A stretch of 64,000 nt of DNA. Origin: Desulfamplus sp. (GTDB lineage Bacteria > Desulfobacterota > Desulfobacteria > Desulfobacterales > Desulfobacteraceae). Under the pieces are notes generated by a model, which did not search any database, had not been told where the DNA came from, and worked only from the letters and a program-made list of their open reading frames with translations. Both the position numbers and the translations under genes were made by a program. The DNA lies in NCBI GenBank assembly GCA_015232555.1, contig JADFZJ010000019.1, positions 1 to 64,000 on the forward strand, given 5' to 3'. Below, piece after piece: positions 18,495 to 26,635 of this stretch (position 1 is the first letter of the stretch; the number at the start of each line of letters is the position of its first letter).

Positions 18495-18944
18495 TTACCA
18501 CACCTCTGCATAAGCTACTTCAGTGTAGCAATTTTCCATCTTTAATTTATGTCCCTGTTCCATAGATGCAAGCTCTTCAAATAATTTTTTTGTGCTCTCT
18601 GATGATGAGTCAGCAGCAAGAAAATTATACATTTTCATAGCTCTCTCTTCATTTTTCATGGCAATGGTAAAGACATCTGCTAATGTCATCTCATCTGATA
18701 TTTTTGGCTTTACAACAGTTTCAGATATCCCATAATCAACAGTAGATTTAAAATTTAACTCAGCATCTTTATTATCAGACACTCCTCTTAATATCTGCTG
18801 ATGTTTGTTCTCCTCTTTAGCAAAATTTGCGAACATCTCCTTTAAAATCGGTTTTGATACTTTTGACTCTATCTCTTTGTAAAACATCTCTGCTTCAATC
18901 TCACGATCTATGGCATACTGTATAATATCTTTATATCCTTGCAT
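18495..18944 (-). CDS. Ferritin-like (rubrerythrin-type) diiron protein
   Basis: Encodes 149 residues forming a four-helix bundle. Diiron ligands are visible: Glu in REIEAEMFYKE, ExxH in KEENKHQQIL, Glu in MKNEERAMKMY and ExxH in MEQGHKLKMEN. There is no C-terminal rubredoxin domain (no CxxC pair), so it is the erythrin-only type. Such proteins in anaerobes reduce hydrogen peroxide or handle iron. It sits just upstream of the Rel gene. Physiological electron donor unknown. Confidence 0.87.
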   Translation of the reverse strand: MQGYKDIIQYAIDREIEAEMFYKEIESKVSKPILKEMFANFAKEENKHQQILRGVSDNKDAELNFKSTVDYGISETVVKPKISDEMTLADVFTIAMKNEERAMKMYNFLAADSSSESTKKLFEELASMEQGHKLKMENCYTEVAYAEVW

Positions 18945-18990
18945 GTTAATAGTTTCTCCTTATTTGTTTATAATTCATTTATTTAATTAG

Positions 18991-19064
18991 CCCCCACCCC
19001 AGCCCTCCCCAAAAGGAGAGGGGGAATGAATATTATAAATCCTTCCCCTTGTGGAGAGGTGGGC
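18991..19064. repeat. GC-rich nested palindromic repeat downstream of proS
   Basis: Two adjacent hairpins, CCCTCCCC-aaaa-GGAGAGGGGG and CCTTCCCC-ttgt-GGAGAGG, are bracketed by GCCCCCACC and GGTGGGC in inverted orientation. It shares the CCCCAGCCCTC...GGAGGGG core with the unit at 5941. It fills the gap between proS and the ferritin-like gene and could terminate proS. Confidence 0.7.
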
Positions 19065-19110
19065 AAAAGTAAAATATTTATCTGGAATTCTATAGCCTTT
19101 GGTAAATGTG

Positions 19111-20625
19111 TTAATAGGCTTTAGCAAAAAGAACCCTTTTAGTGCTATCACCACCGCAGTATATACATTTGCCTTTTTCTTCTCTGCTGTCAAATGGAAT
19201 ACACCGTATAGTAACAGATAGCTCTTCTTTTATTTTTGCTTCGCACTCTCTTGAGCCGCACCAGTGAGTCATTGAGAATCCTCCATGAATACGGTTTTCG
19301 GCTGATGATGTATAAAAATCGTAAAATGCCTGTTTATCGTCAATCTCAACTGTATTTGCTTTTCTGAATTCCACTGCTCTGTTAAACAGATTATTCTGGA
19401 TTTCATCAAGCACAGTAACCATACTATTTACAAAATCAGAGCGTTTAACCGCCTTTTTCTCTTTTGGAGGCTGGTCACGTCTGCCAGCAAATACAGAGTC
19501 ATGCTCAATATCTTTTGGACCTATTTCTGCTCTTACTGGAATACCTTTTTTAATCCAGTCCCAGCCCCTTGAACCTCCTGTGTCTCTATCATCAATTTCA
19601 ACCACCAATTTACGATCATGATATAAAACCTGCTTTAACTCTTTAACAAGGGAGGTTGTATATTCCATTACAGATGCTTTTTCGTTCTCATTTCTAAATA
19701 TTGGCAGAAGCACAACATGAGCAGGTGCAACTCTTGGAGGCATTATAACTCCATCATCATCGCCATGAGTCATAATCATTCCACCTATCATTCTTGTGGA
19801 GACTCCCCATGATGTTGTCCATGCAAATTGCTCTTTTTTATCTGCATCTTGAAATCTTATATCTGACCCCTTTGCAAAATTTTGACCAAGGAAATGGGAA
19901 GTGCCTGCCTGCAAGGCTTTTTTATCCTGCATCATTGCCTCAATGCAAAGAGTGTCAACAGCCCCGGGAAAACGTTCTGACTCTGTTTTAGCCCCTCTGA
20001 TAACAGGCATTGCAAGGCACTCTTCCACAAATTTTGTATAAACATCAAGCATCATCTGGGTTCGTTCTCGTGCCTCTGTCTCTGTTACGTGTGCCGTATG
20101 ACCTTCCTGCCATAAAAATTCGCTTGTTCTAAGAAAAATACGGGTTCTCATCTCCCAACGCACCACATTTGCCCATTGATTTATAAGAACAGGTAGATCT
20201 CTGTAACTTGACACCCATTTTGACATGGACTCGCCAATAATAGTCTCTGATGTTGGTCTTACAATTAGAGGTTCTGCAAGTTCTCCGGCTGGTACAAGTT
20301 TTCCGTTTGGACCCTTTTCCAATTTATGATGCGTTACAACTGCACACTCTTTGGCAAAACCCTCAACATGCTCTGCCTCTTTTTCGAGGTAACTCAAAGG
20401 TATGAAGAGTGGGAAATAGGCGTTTTTAACCCCTGTCTCTTTAAACATTATATCAAGTGTGGAAGCTATATTTTCCCAGAGCGTATATCCCCACGGTCTG
20501 ATTACCATGCAGCCTCTGACAGAAGATTTTTCAGCCATTTCTGAGGCTTTTACAACCTCTTGATACCACTGTGGATAATCATCTTCTCTGGTTGGTGAGA
20601 TTGCTGTTTGAACTTTTTTTGTCAT
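19111..20625 (-). CDS. proS: Prolyl-tRNA synthetase, archaeal/eukaryote type
   Basis: Encodes 504 residues. The class II core shows GCMVIRPWGYTLWENI (motif 1), RWEMRTRIFLRTSEFLWQEG (motif 2, includes the TRxFLRxxE type signature) and a GGMIMTHGDDDG motif 3. The C-terminal zinc-like domain with CGSREC and CIYCGG ends in the invariant Tyr (FAKAY). The insertion editing domain of the standard bacterial ProRS is absent, which identifies the short archaeal/eukaryote-like form found in some bacterial groups. It charges tRNA-Pro. It is monocistronic or first in a unit; downstream lies a palindromic repeat. Confidence 0.96.
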   Translation of the reverse strand: MTKKVQTAISPTREDDYPQWYQEVVKASEMAEKSSVRGCMVIRPWGYTLWENIASTLDIMFKETGVKNAYFPLFIPLSYLEKEAEHVEGFAKECAVVTHHKLEKGPNGKLVPAGELAEPLIVRPTSETIIGESMSKWVSSYRDLPVLINQWANVVRWEMRTRIFLRTSEFLWQEGHTAHVTETEARERTQMMLDVYTKFVEECLAMPVIRGAKTESERFPGAVDTLCIEAMMQDKKALQAGTSHFLGQNFAKGSDIRFQDADKKEQFAWTTSWGVSTRMIGGMIMTHGDDDGVIMPPRVAPAHVVLLPIFRNENEKASVMEYTTSLVKELKQVLYHDRKLVVEIDDRDTGGSRGWDWIKKGIPVRAEIGPKDIEHDSVFAGRRDQPPKEKKAVKRSDFVNSMVTVLDEIQNNLFNRAVEFRKANTVEIDDKQAFYDFYTSSAENRIHGGFSMTHWCGSRECEAKIKEELSVTIRCIPFDSREEKGKCIYCGGDSTKRVLFAKAY

Positions 20626-20763
20626 TTAATTCTCCTTAAATTTTTGTTTTAAATATCTCTATGTGTTTAATTTTACACGTAATATTTCAAAAATTAACTG
20701 TTACACTGTACAACGCGTTTAATTTTTATAATTATCATTTGTCAACAATCTTTATTATAATCA

Positions 20764-22575
20764 TCATTTATCATCAATCTTTTTAAAACAGATCCTCTCA
20801 AACCCCAAAGCCACCACCACAAATTTATGCAGCCTTAAATTGCCATATTTCTCTTCAAGATGCTTTCCATACTCTCCCGCCTGTTTTATGGCATCTTCCA
20901 ACTGCTCAATAATTTGTGGGATTATGCCTAACTCCTCTTCAGTCAGATTTTTTGCCTGCTCACCAGTCATATTGACATCTTTTAGATGCACAAACTTAAA
21001 TTCAATCAGCACATCAAGGATTTTTCCGTGCCGTTTATCTGGACGAATAATCATGGTCAAATCAGCGTATCTGCGGTCAATTTCAGGTTCTGAATCCATG
21101 ATATAGAGCAGATCGTTATAAAGCAAAGTTAAAAATGCTGTCTTGACAGTAAGTTCGTTTGCCCAGCGGTAATCGCGGTTTGCAAACACCTTGAAATACT
21201 TGTCTTCAACAAATTTGCACAAAGGTTCAATATTACCTTTGCTCCATAACTGCCTTGCAGCCTCTTTGCCATTATCTCTATCATCCGGCATCGGCAGAAA
21301 CATCTTGCAGATTCTATCAACATAAAGTCCTTTCATTACAAGATTAGGCACTCTCAAAACAGTTTGTAAATCTTCTGTATCTGACGCAATTGTAAGCACT
21401 CCAAAGTAATATAAAAATGAGACAAGAAAGGTAAGATCTTGAGATGAATCAATTAACATATCCTGAATTCCAAAACGGTCTTGGATTTCAGCAATAACAA
21501 CCTCTTGATTTTTCTCCATTAGAGTTAAAAGAAGGTCTCTTCCTTTTGGGAGGCGGGCAATATATTCAAGTTTAGATTCATCTGTTGCAAGGTTTGCATC
21601 AAGCATTTTTCTTGGATATTCGCAGTATTCCTGAAAATATTTAAAGAAATAAACGCAGAGAGTTGGATTATAAATATATTGTTTAGTCTTATAACAAAAT
21701 TTGTAACCGTTATAATAAGTTTTCATCAACTCAACAGCTTCGCTAACTTTACTTTTTTCCCAACTGCATTGTTCAATGATCTCCTGAATCACAGACTGAA
21801 CTTCTGCTTGAGTGAAACCACACAAATCATTAAATTTAGGAACAAAATAGATGTTTTCAGCAACATTATAGCCGCTTGTAATATCCGCCATAACCACAGG
21901 CGAAACACCAGTTATAAAAACGCGGTCAAACATAGTTGACGTGGTTAATGCCTTGACAGTTTTAAAAAATGTCCGCAATGGTCCCTGCTCATGCACTAAA
22001 GATTGGTATCTTTGACCATGTTCCCCAAACCCTTTATCCAACATTTGCACTCCCATCATTACGGTATTGGCAAAATTGTCGTATTCATCAATCAGAAGAT
22101 ATATTGGGTATGACGTTGCTGCGGCGGCCTTTGCTAAGGATTGGAGAGAGTATAAAGCATCGTTATGGTTAATTTCACTTGCTGGCAATTCAAAACCGTT
22201 AAATTTATAGTAAGTGGAAAATCCTTCAATACATACATTTATATGGTTAAACAACGATTGCCGAATATCATCAGCCGTACCAGTCGGATCAACGCACGAA
22301 AAATCAAGTTTTAAGATAAAGTAGGAGTTTCTAAGCGGCGTGGGATTTTTGCCAATTTTAAGATGTCCAAATAGTTGGTCAAATTCTTCTTTTTTCGCAA
22401 CATCGTAGTAGTTCTCAAGCATTGACAGCAAAAGAGACTTACCAAATCTGCGAGGACGGATAAAAAGTTGTGATTTTGAACCTTCAAGCAGAGGGATTTT
22501 GTCTGTTCGGTCAATGTAAAAAGAGCCTTCATTAATCATGCCTCTAAAGTCGCTTGAACCGTAAGCAAATTTCAT
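20764..22575 (-). CDS. AAA-ATPase/PD-(D/E)XK nuclease-like protein (PF09820/PF08011 type), intact copy
   Basis: Encodes 603 residues. The N-terminus MKFAYGSSDFRGMINEG is followed by Walker A in RPRRFGKSLLLSML (about 40-53), Walker B YLLIDEYDNF (about 157-166) and a sensor-like FITGVSP. The C-terminal part has a nuclease-like core: ADLTMIIRPD, then LIEFKFV providing ExK. These proteins are abundant in anaerobes and gut bacteria; the function is not established and a defence or mobile-element role is only suspected. AGGAGG lies 5 nt before the start. A disrupted paralogue lies at 26636-28320, on the other side of the restriction-modification genes. Confidence 0.85.
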   Translation of the reverse strand: MKFAYGSSDFRGMINEGSFYIDRTDKIPLLEGSKSQLFIRPRRFGKSLLLSMLENYYDVAKKEEFDQLFGHLKIGKNPTPLRNSYFILKLDFSCVDPTGTADDIRQSLFNHINVCIEGFSTYYKFNGFELPASEINHNDALYSLQSLAKAAAATSYPIYLLIDEYDNFANTVMMGVQMLDKGFGEHGQRYQSLVHEQGPLRTFFKTVKALTTSTMFDRVFITGVSPVVMADITSGYNVAENIYFVPKFNDLCGFTQAEVQSVIQEIIEQCSWEKSKVSEAVELMKTYYNGYKFCYKTKQYIYNPTLCVYFFKYFQEYCEYPRKMLDANLATDESKLEYIARLPKGRDLLLTLMEKNQEVVIAEIQDRFGIQDMLIDSSQDLTFLVSFLYYFGVLTIASDTEDLQTVLRVPNLVMKGLYVDRICKMFLPMPDDRDNGKEAARQLWSKGNIEPLCKFVEDKYFKVFANRDYRWANELTVKTAFLTLLYNDLLYIMDSEPEIDRRYADLTMIIRPDKRHGKILDVLIEFKFVHLKDVNMTGEQAKNLTEEELGIIPQIIEQLEDAIKQAGEYGKHLEEKYGNLRLHKFVVVALGFERICFKKIDDK

Positions 22576-22629
22576 GGTTATCCTCCTTATGCTGAATTTG
22601 TAAGAAGCAGAGTAAACAAAACTTTAAAA

Positions 22630-22830
22630 GTAACTACTCAGGCATCTAACATATTGAAATAACAGAATAAAAAATTTATAGTTTTTATCAAAATAATTTT
22701 GTATTCATATAACATATTGAAATTATTGACTGACAAAAAATTTACTTGAGTTAATCCTGTTCAGCCTAAAATCAATATTGATTAATATTTACAATATGTT
22801 AAGTCAATTTATATATGCCTGAGTAGTTAC
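22630..22830. mobile_element. MITE-like element with 16-bp terminal inverted repeats
   Basis: GTAACTACTCAGGCAT at 22630-22645 is exactly complementary to ATGCCTGAGTAGTTAC at 22815-22830, and flanking TTTAAAA tracts extend the match imperfectly. The 201-bp unit contains no gene. It is very AT-rich and carries the motif AACATATTGAAAT twice (about 22648 and 22707). It begins 3 nt past the stop codon of the specificity gene. The structure fits a miniature inverted-repeat element, but the target-site duplication is not clear. Confidence 0.6.
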
Positions 22831-22832
22831 CT

Positions 22833-24353
22833 TTAAAATTTTAATGTTATATCCACTTCTTTATCATTCGCAATGTCGTCAATTGCCTTGTTTAGGATTT
22901 CTTTTAACTGCTTCGCTGTCTTGTCCAACTCATAAATTCCTGCCGTTTCATTAAAAGTGTTGTCCTGCTCTAAAAAGTTATCCAACATAAAAGTGTCTGT
23001 TTGATAATTGCTTTCTGGATTGTGATAGAGTAAAGCAATTTCTTTTTGTTTAGTGTCATCAAATAATGGTGTTTCAATTAAGCGGAAATATGAAGGTGCA
23101 CAATGTCCACCTGAGCCACCTACACCAATAAAGTCAATCATCCCTTTTGAACGCCAAAAAGCAAGAAAGCAACGAATAAATATACTTTCGGTTAGATTCT
23201 GGTTTGTGTTAATAATTCGTATTCCGTGATAGTTAGTTGCAACATTATGGCTGTCATCAACAACAACATAAGTCCTTCCTTTTCCAAAACCTTCTCCACC
23301 AAAAATTATATCGCCTTTTTCAATAGTTTTAAGTTTTGTTGGTGTGCCTATGTAGGTTGATTTTTCCACATAACCGTATTGGCTGATATTGGTCGGTAAA
23401 ACCAACTCATAAAAGCCTTTGTGGTATTTGTCGCTATCTACTCTCGTTCCGATAAAACCTTGTTCTAAAGAAGTTCCCCTTGCCCAAGTAAAACCACGAG
23501 AAATTAAATCTTTTGAACCTTTACTGTAATTTTTTACAAGGAAATTCCAATATTTAAAATCCTTACGATACAAGCTTGTATCCAACCTTTCAACTTCTTC
23601 AATTTCTTTGATAGTCGGCAACTCAAACTTAAACTCGTTCGACTTTTGATTGCTCAAAAGTTCTTGTTCAATTAATTGCAAAATACTTTTGTGGCGTTCT
23701 TTGATTAACTGCTCTTTGTTTATGATTGATTGGGTTAGCAACTCAATGAATTTGATTGTATTTTTTGCATTATAGTTTGGAAATGGAATTTTAATATCGA
23801 GAAGAAAATTTAGCTTAAACGTATCCAGTCCTTTAATTGCTCCTTCAGGGGCAAAATTTGCCTGCTCTTTTGAGATAGTATGTTTCAAGAAGGCATATGT
23901 ATAAAAAGTGTTTTTCTTAAAATTTAATTTTAAAATGTGAGAACTAAAAACAAAATTCGGATAATCTTTGTCTACAAAAACGACAGAACCTACATTACCA
24001 CCAGTTACAAACAAAATATCTCCATATTTAAGCCCCCTTTTGGTTTTGTTGGTTTTAGTAAAATCAATAGGCTTTATTGGTTGTAAAGCTCCATTGGATT
24101 CTAAATCTAAAATAAAACCATCATCTTGTATCGCCTTTGTTCTCAGAAAATAAAAATCGGATTTATTGACATAAGCCAATGAGCCTACCTCGTATCCAGA
24201 AATTGGATTACATGCCAACATTGAATTTATTACTTCTACACTCTCATTTGCAATTTGAATTAGACGATACGATTTTGAAGATAACCTGTATTCATTTGCA
24301 GATAATTCAGCAAATGTTACTGTTGAAGGTGTTTTAATATAACTATCACTCAT
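22833..24353 (-). CDS. Restriction-modification specificity subunit (HsdS-like)
   Basis: Encodes 506 residues organised as two target-recognition halves. Each half ends in the long helical spacer typical of S proteins: INKEQLIKERHKSILQLIEQ in the first, and a C-terminal helix with ELDKTAKQLKEILNKAIDDI. Recognisable TRD strands include KYGDILFVTGGNVGSVVF and KGDIIFGGEGFGKGRTYVV. It recognises the DNA site for the methyltransferase/nuclease encoded 2 nt upstream. There is no separate hsdR gene in the window. Its 3' end abuts a MITE-like element. Confidence 0.88.
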   Translation of the reverse strand: MSDSYIKTPSTVTFAELSANEYRLSSKSYRLIQIANESVEVINSMLACNPISGYEVGSLAYVNKSDFYFLRTKAIQDDGFILDLESNGALQPIKPIDFTKTNKTKRGLKYGDILFVTGGNVGSVVFVDKDYPNFVFSSHILKLNFKKNTFYTYAFLKHTISKEQANFAPEGAIKGLDTFKLNFLLDIKIPFPNYNAKNTIKFIELLTQSIINKEQLIKERHKSILQLIEQELLSNQKSNEFKFELPTIKEIEEVERLDTSLYRKDFKYWNFLVKNYSKGSKDLISRGFTWARGTSLEQGFIGTRVDSDKYHKGFYELVLPTNISQYGYVEKSTYIGTPTKLKTIEKGDIIFGGEGFGKGRTYVVVDDSHNVATNYHGIRIINTNQNLTESIFIRCFLAFWRSKGMIDFIGVGGSGGHCAPSYFRLIETPLFDDTKQKEIALLYHNPESNYQTDTFMLDNFLEQDNTFNETAGIYELDKTAKQLKEILNKAIDDIANDKEVDITLKF

Positions 24354-24355
24354 AC

Positions 24356-26521
24356 TTACTTAGCCTTTATAAAAATGTCCTGTAATTGTTTCTCTTGGCT
24401 CAAACACCACTTTTTAAAGTCGGCAATTGTTTCAGTAAATTCTTCATCAAGCAAAGCTCTACCGTCCCTGTCAATTTCAATTTCAAAGTTTTCGTAATTG
24501 ATTTTATAGTTTGGTGAAAAAAATTTTACTCGTTTGCTTGTCTTTACTTCATAACCAACTTTTTCAATGCCCTTAAAAAATACTTGATAGTTCTGCCCTT
24601 TCAATTTTGCCAATTCTTTCTCATTTGGTTTGTATGCAACAATAATTGAAGTATTTACACCTGTTTCGGCAAAAACATTCGCAGGTAAGTCAAAAATGGC
24701 TACAATTCGCATTTTATCCATCAACCATTTACGGGCAATCTTGTGAGTGTCAATACTGGCAATAGAATTAGAAAGCACAATACCCATTCTACCGTTTTCT
24801 TTCAAAACACGGTAGGCGTTTTCAAGGAACACTACTCCTAAATCTATTTTACTTGCCTGTTTTTCGGTTTTTTTCTTTTTGCCTTCTGGTTTTTGTTCTC
24901 CTTTATTGCTATACAAGTGCCAAAGTTCGTAGCACTGTATCATTTCTAAATCTTTATCGTCTTTAGGCACAAATGCACGGTCTTCTCCAAAAGGTGGATT
25001 TGTGAGAACAACATCAAATTTTTTCAGTTGATTGTCATCTGGTCTTTCGTCCCAATTTCCTTTTTGGTTCATTGTTGGCACAAGGTCGAGAATGTCGCCT
25101 TTGTGGTCAAATTTGGAAAGTAAAGAGCCGTAACCCGATTTTGCTTTTATTTTTGCGTTTCCGTCTCCATTTAATAGCATATTCAACGTGGCAAGCATTA
25201 CCATTTGGTCGTCAATGTCCATTCCGAAAATATTGTTGTCGTCCAATCTGCTGTTTGAATTCACATAGGAAACAGAAAGGAAATCAGCGATTCCAACTGT
25301 TGGGTCAATAACTGTTTCCCCATTTCTCGGATTTATAATGTTTACCAAAAAGTCAATCAACGGAAGCGGTGTAACGAATTGAGCGTTTTGGTCTTTTGAA
25401 AATGGTGTTGCAAACTTGTAAAATACCAACTGGTAAAGGTCGGTTTTGTGTGAACGGACAAATGAATAATCTTGAAACTGATAAACTACTTCAATTAATA
25501 CTTTGATATGATTTTCATTTTTTACGTTCAGCGGATTGTCTTTTAAGATACGGTAATAATTTCCTGACGCTTCACTTCTCAAATCATTGATACGCTTAAT
25601 AAAATCTTGAAGTGGTTTATCGGCAAGAGTTTTGAAATTCTTTTCTTCGTCTGTTATGTAAAAGTCCAAAAAACGCTTTGGCGGTTTTTCGTTTCTTTTT
25701 TCATCATAGATTTTTAGAGAAAGGATTTGAATAAGGATTTCAAATCCTTTTTGATTTACCATTCCAACCTTGTCCATTGTCCGCAAAATGCTACTCATTG
25801 CGTCATTGATTTGCGTTGAATGAACACCCGAAATAATATCTAAGTCAGTAATTGCTCTTTTGGAACGGTCAATAGCAATCGTTTCTGTCCACTCTAATAA
25901 ATCTTCAAAACTTGGTAGATTTATATATGGGTCGGGAAGGTGTAATGAAAGTTCTTTGGTTTTACTGTCTTCGCCTTTGGTGTTAAATTCTTCGCTGTAT
26001 CGTAAAAATTTGTTGTTGTGCTTACGGAATAAATAAAGTCTTTCAGTGTCATACAGAATAGCTAAACAAAAAGGTCTGCGACTTTCGTTTAAATATGCTT
26101 TTAGTTGTTTATCCCAAACATCAGCAACATTCTTGTTGTCTTCCTTTTTAAATTCAAGTGAAACAATCAAGTGTTCACGAAGCCACTCTAAACTCTCATT
26201 ATTTCCGTTTTCGTGATAGTCTTTGTATTTTTCAAACCAAGAAATATCGTCAAAAATTGCTCCATCAAGTTTAAGTGGTGCAGAAGATTTGTTCCCTTTC
26301 GGGAATTGAACTTCTGTCCCGATATAGTCTTTGGCAAATAGTCCTGATTGCACAATAGAATACAGAAATTGCCATTTGTAGTATTGTTCGTTTCGTTGTC
26401 CGTTTTTCTTTTTGAAATTGGACTTTCGTCCAAAAGTCAAATGCTCTGAAAGGAAACAGTCGTATTCTGTTGCCGTTCCATATTTATTGTCAAATTCAAG
26501 TTTTGCTTCCAATAAAGCCAT
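24356..26521 (-). CDS. Fused nuclease-N6-adenine methyltransferase (BcgI-A-like RM subunit)
   Basis: Encodes 721 residues. The N-terminus has a PD-(D/E)XK arrangement: E70 (GTEVQF), D86 (KLDGAIF) and E123-x-K125 (VSLEFKKE), followed by QLKAYL, as in HsdR_N-type nucleases. A helical region leads to the gamma-class methyltransferase: QFVTPLPLIDFLV, motif I as DPTVGIADFL (about 404-413) instead of the usual DPACGTGGFL, and motif IV TNPPFGED (about 506-513). With the adjacent S subunit this matches the two-subunit BcgI-like type IIB layout, in which one polypeptide cuts and methylates. A pure type I M subunit with an accessory N-terminal domain is the alternative. Start at 26521 has AGGAG 5 nt upstream. 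Confidence 0.85.
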   Translation of the reverse strand: MALLEAKLEFDNKYGTATEYDCFLSEHLTFGRKSNFKKKNGQRNEQYYKWQFLYSIVQSGLFAKDYIGTEVQFPKGNKSSAPLKLDGAIFDDISWFEKYKDYHENGNNESLEWLREHLIVSLEFKKEDNKNVADVWDKQLKAYLNESRRPFCLAILYDTERLYLFRKHNNKFLRYSEEFNTKGEDSKTKELSLHLPDPYINLPSFEDLLEWTETIAIDRSKRAITDLDIISGVHSTQINDAMSSILRTMDKVGMVNQKGFEILIQILSLKIYDEKRNEKPPKRFLDFYITDEEKNFKTLADKPLQDFIKRINDLRSEASGNYYRILKDNPLNVKNENHIKVLIEVVYQFQDYSFVRSHKTDLYQLVFYKFATPFSKDQNAQFVTPLPLIDFLVNIINPRNGETVIDPTVGIADFLSVSYVNSNSRLDDNNIFGMDIDDQMVMLATLNMLLNGDGNAKIKAKSGYGSLLSKFDHKGDILDLVPTMNQKGNWDERPDDNQLKKFDVVLTNPPFGEDRAFVPKDDKDLEMIQCYELWHLYSNKGEQKPEGKKKKTEKQASKIDLGVVFLENAYRVLKENGRMGIVLSNSIASIDTHKIARKWLMDKMRIVAIFDLPANVFAETGVNTSIIVAYKPNEKELAKLKGQNYQVFFKGIEKVGYEVKTSKRVKFFSPNYKINYENFEIEIDRDGRALLDEEFTETIADFKKWCLSQEKQLQDIFIKAK

Positions 26522-26581
26522 ACATACTCCTAATGTACAAATATAATATTACAAGAAATTTGTCTGTTTATTCAGGCTATT

Positions 26582-26614
26582 CTTATTCTAAGAACCTGTT
26601 TAGAAATTATTGGC
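26582..26614. repeat. Short repeat AAGAACCTGTTTAGAAAT, copy near RM genes
   Basis: AAGAACCTGTTTAGAAATTATTGGCTCTTA resembles AAGAGCCTGTTTAAATATTCAGGCTTTTA at about 28399-28428 in the same orientation. The two copies bracket the AAA-ATPase pseudogene. The match is imperfect and AT-rich, so significance is modest. Confidence 0.35.
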
Positions 26615-26635
26615 TCTTATAAAGCAACGAAAAAG

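Noticed and set aside
18987-19193. 68-codon minus frame downstream of proS
   Set aside because: Overlaps the end of proS in another frame and reads through the GC-rich palindromic repeat; no ribosome site.
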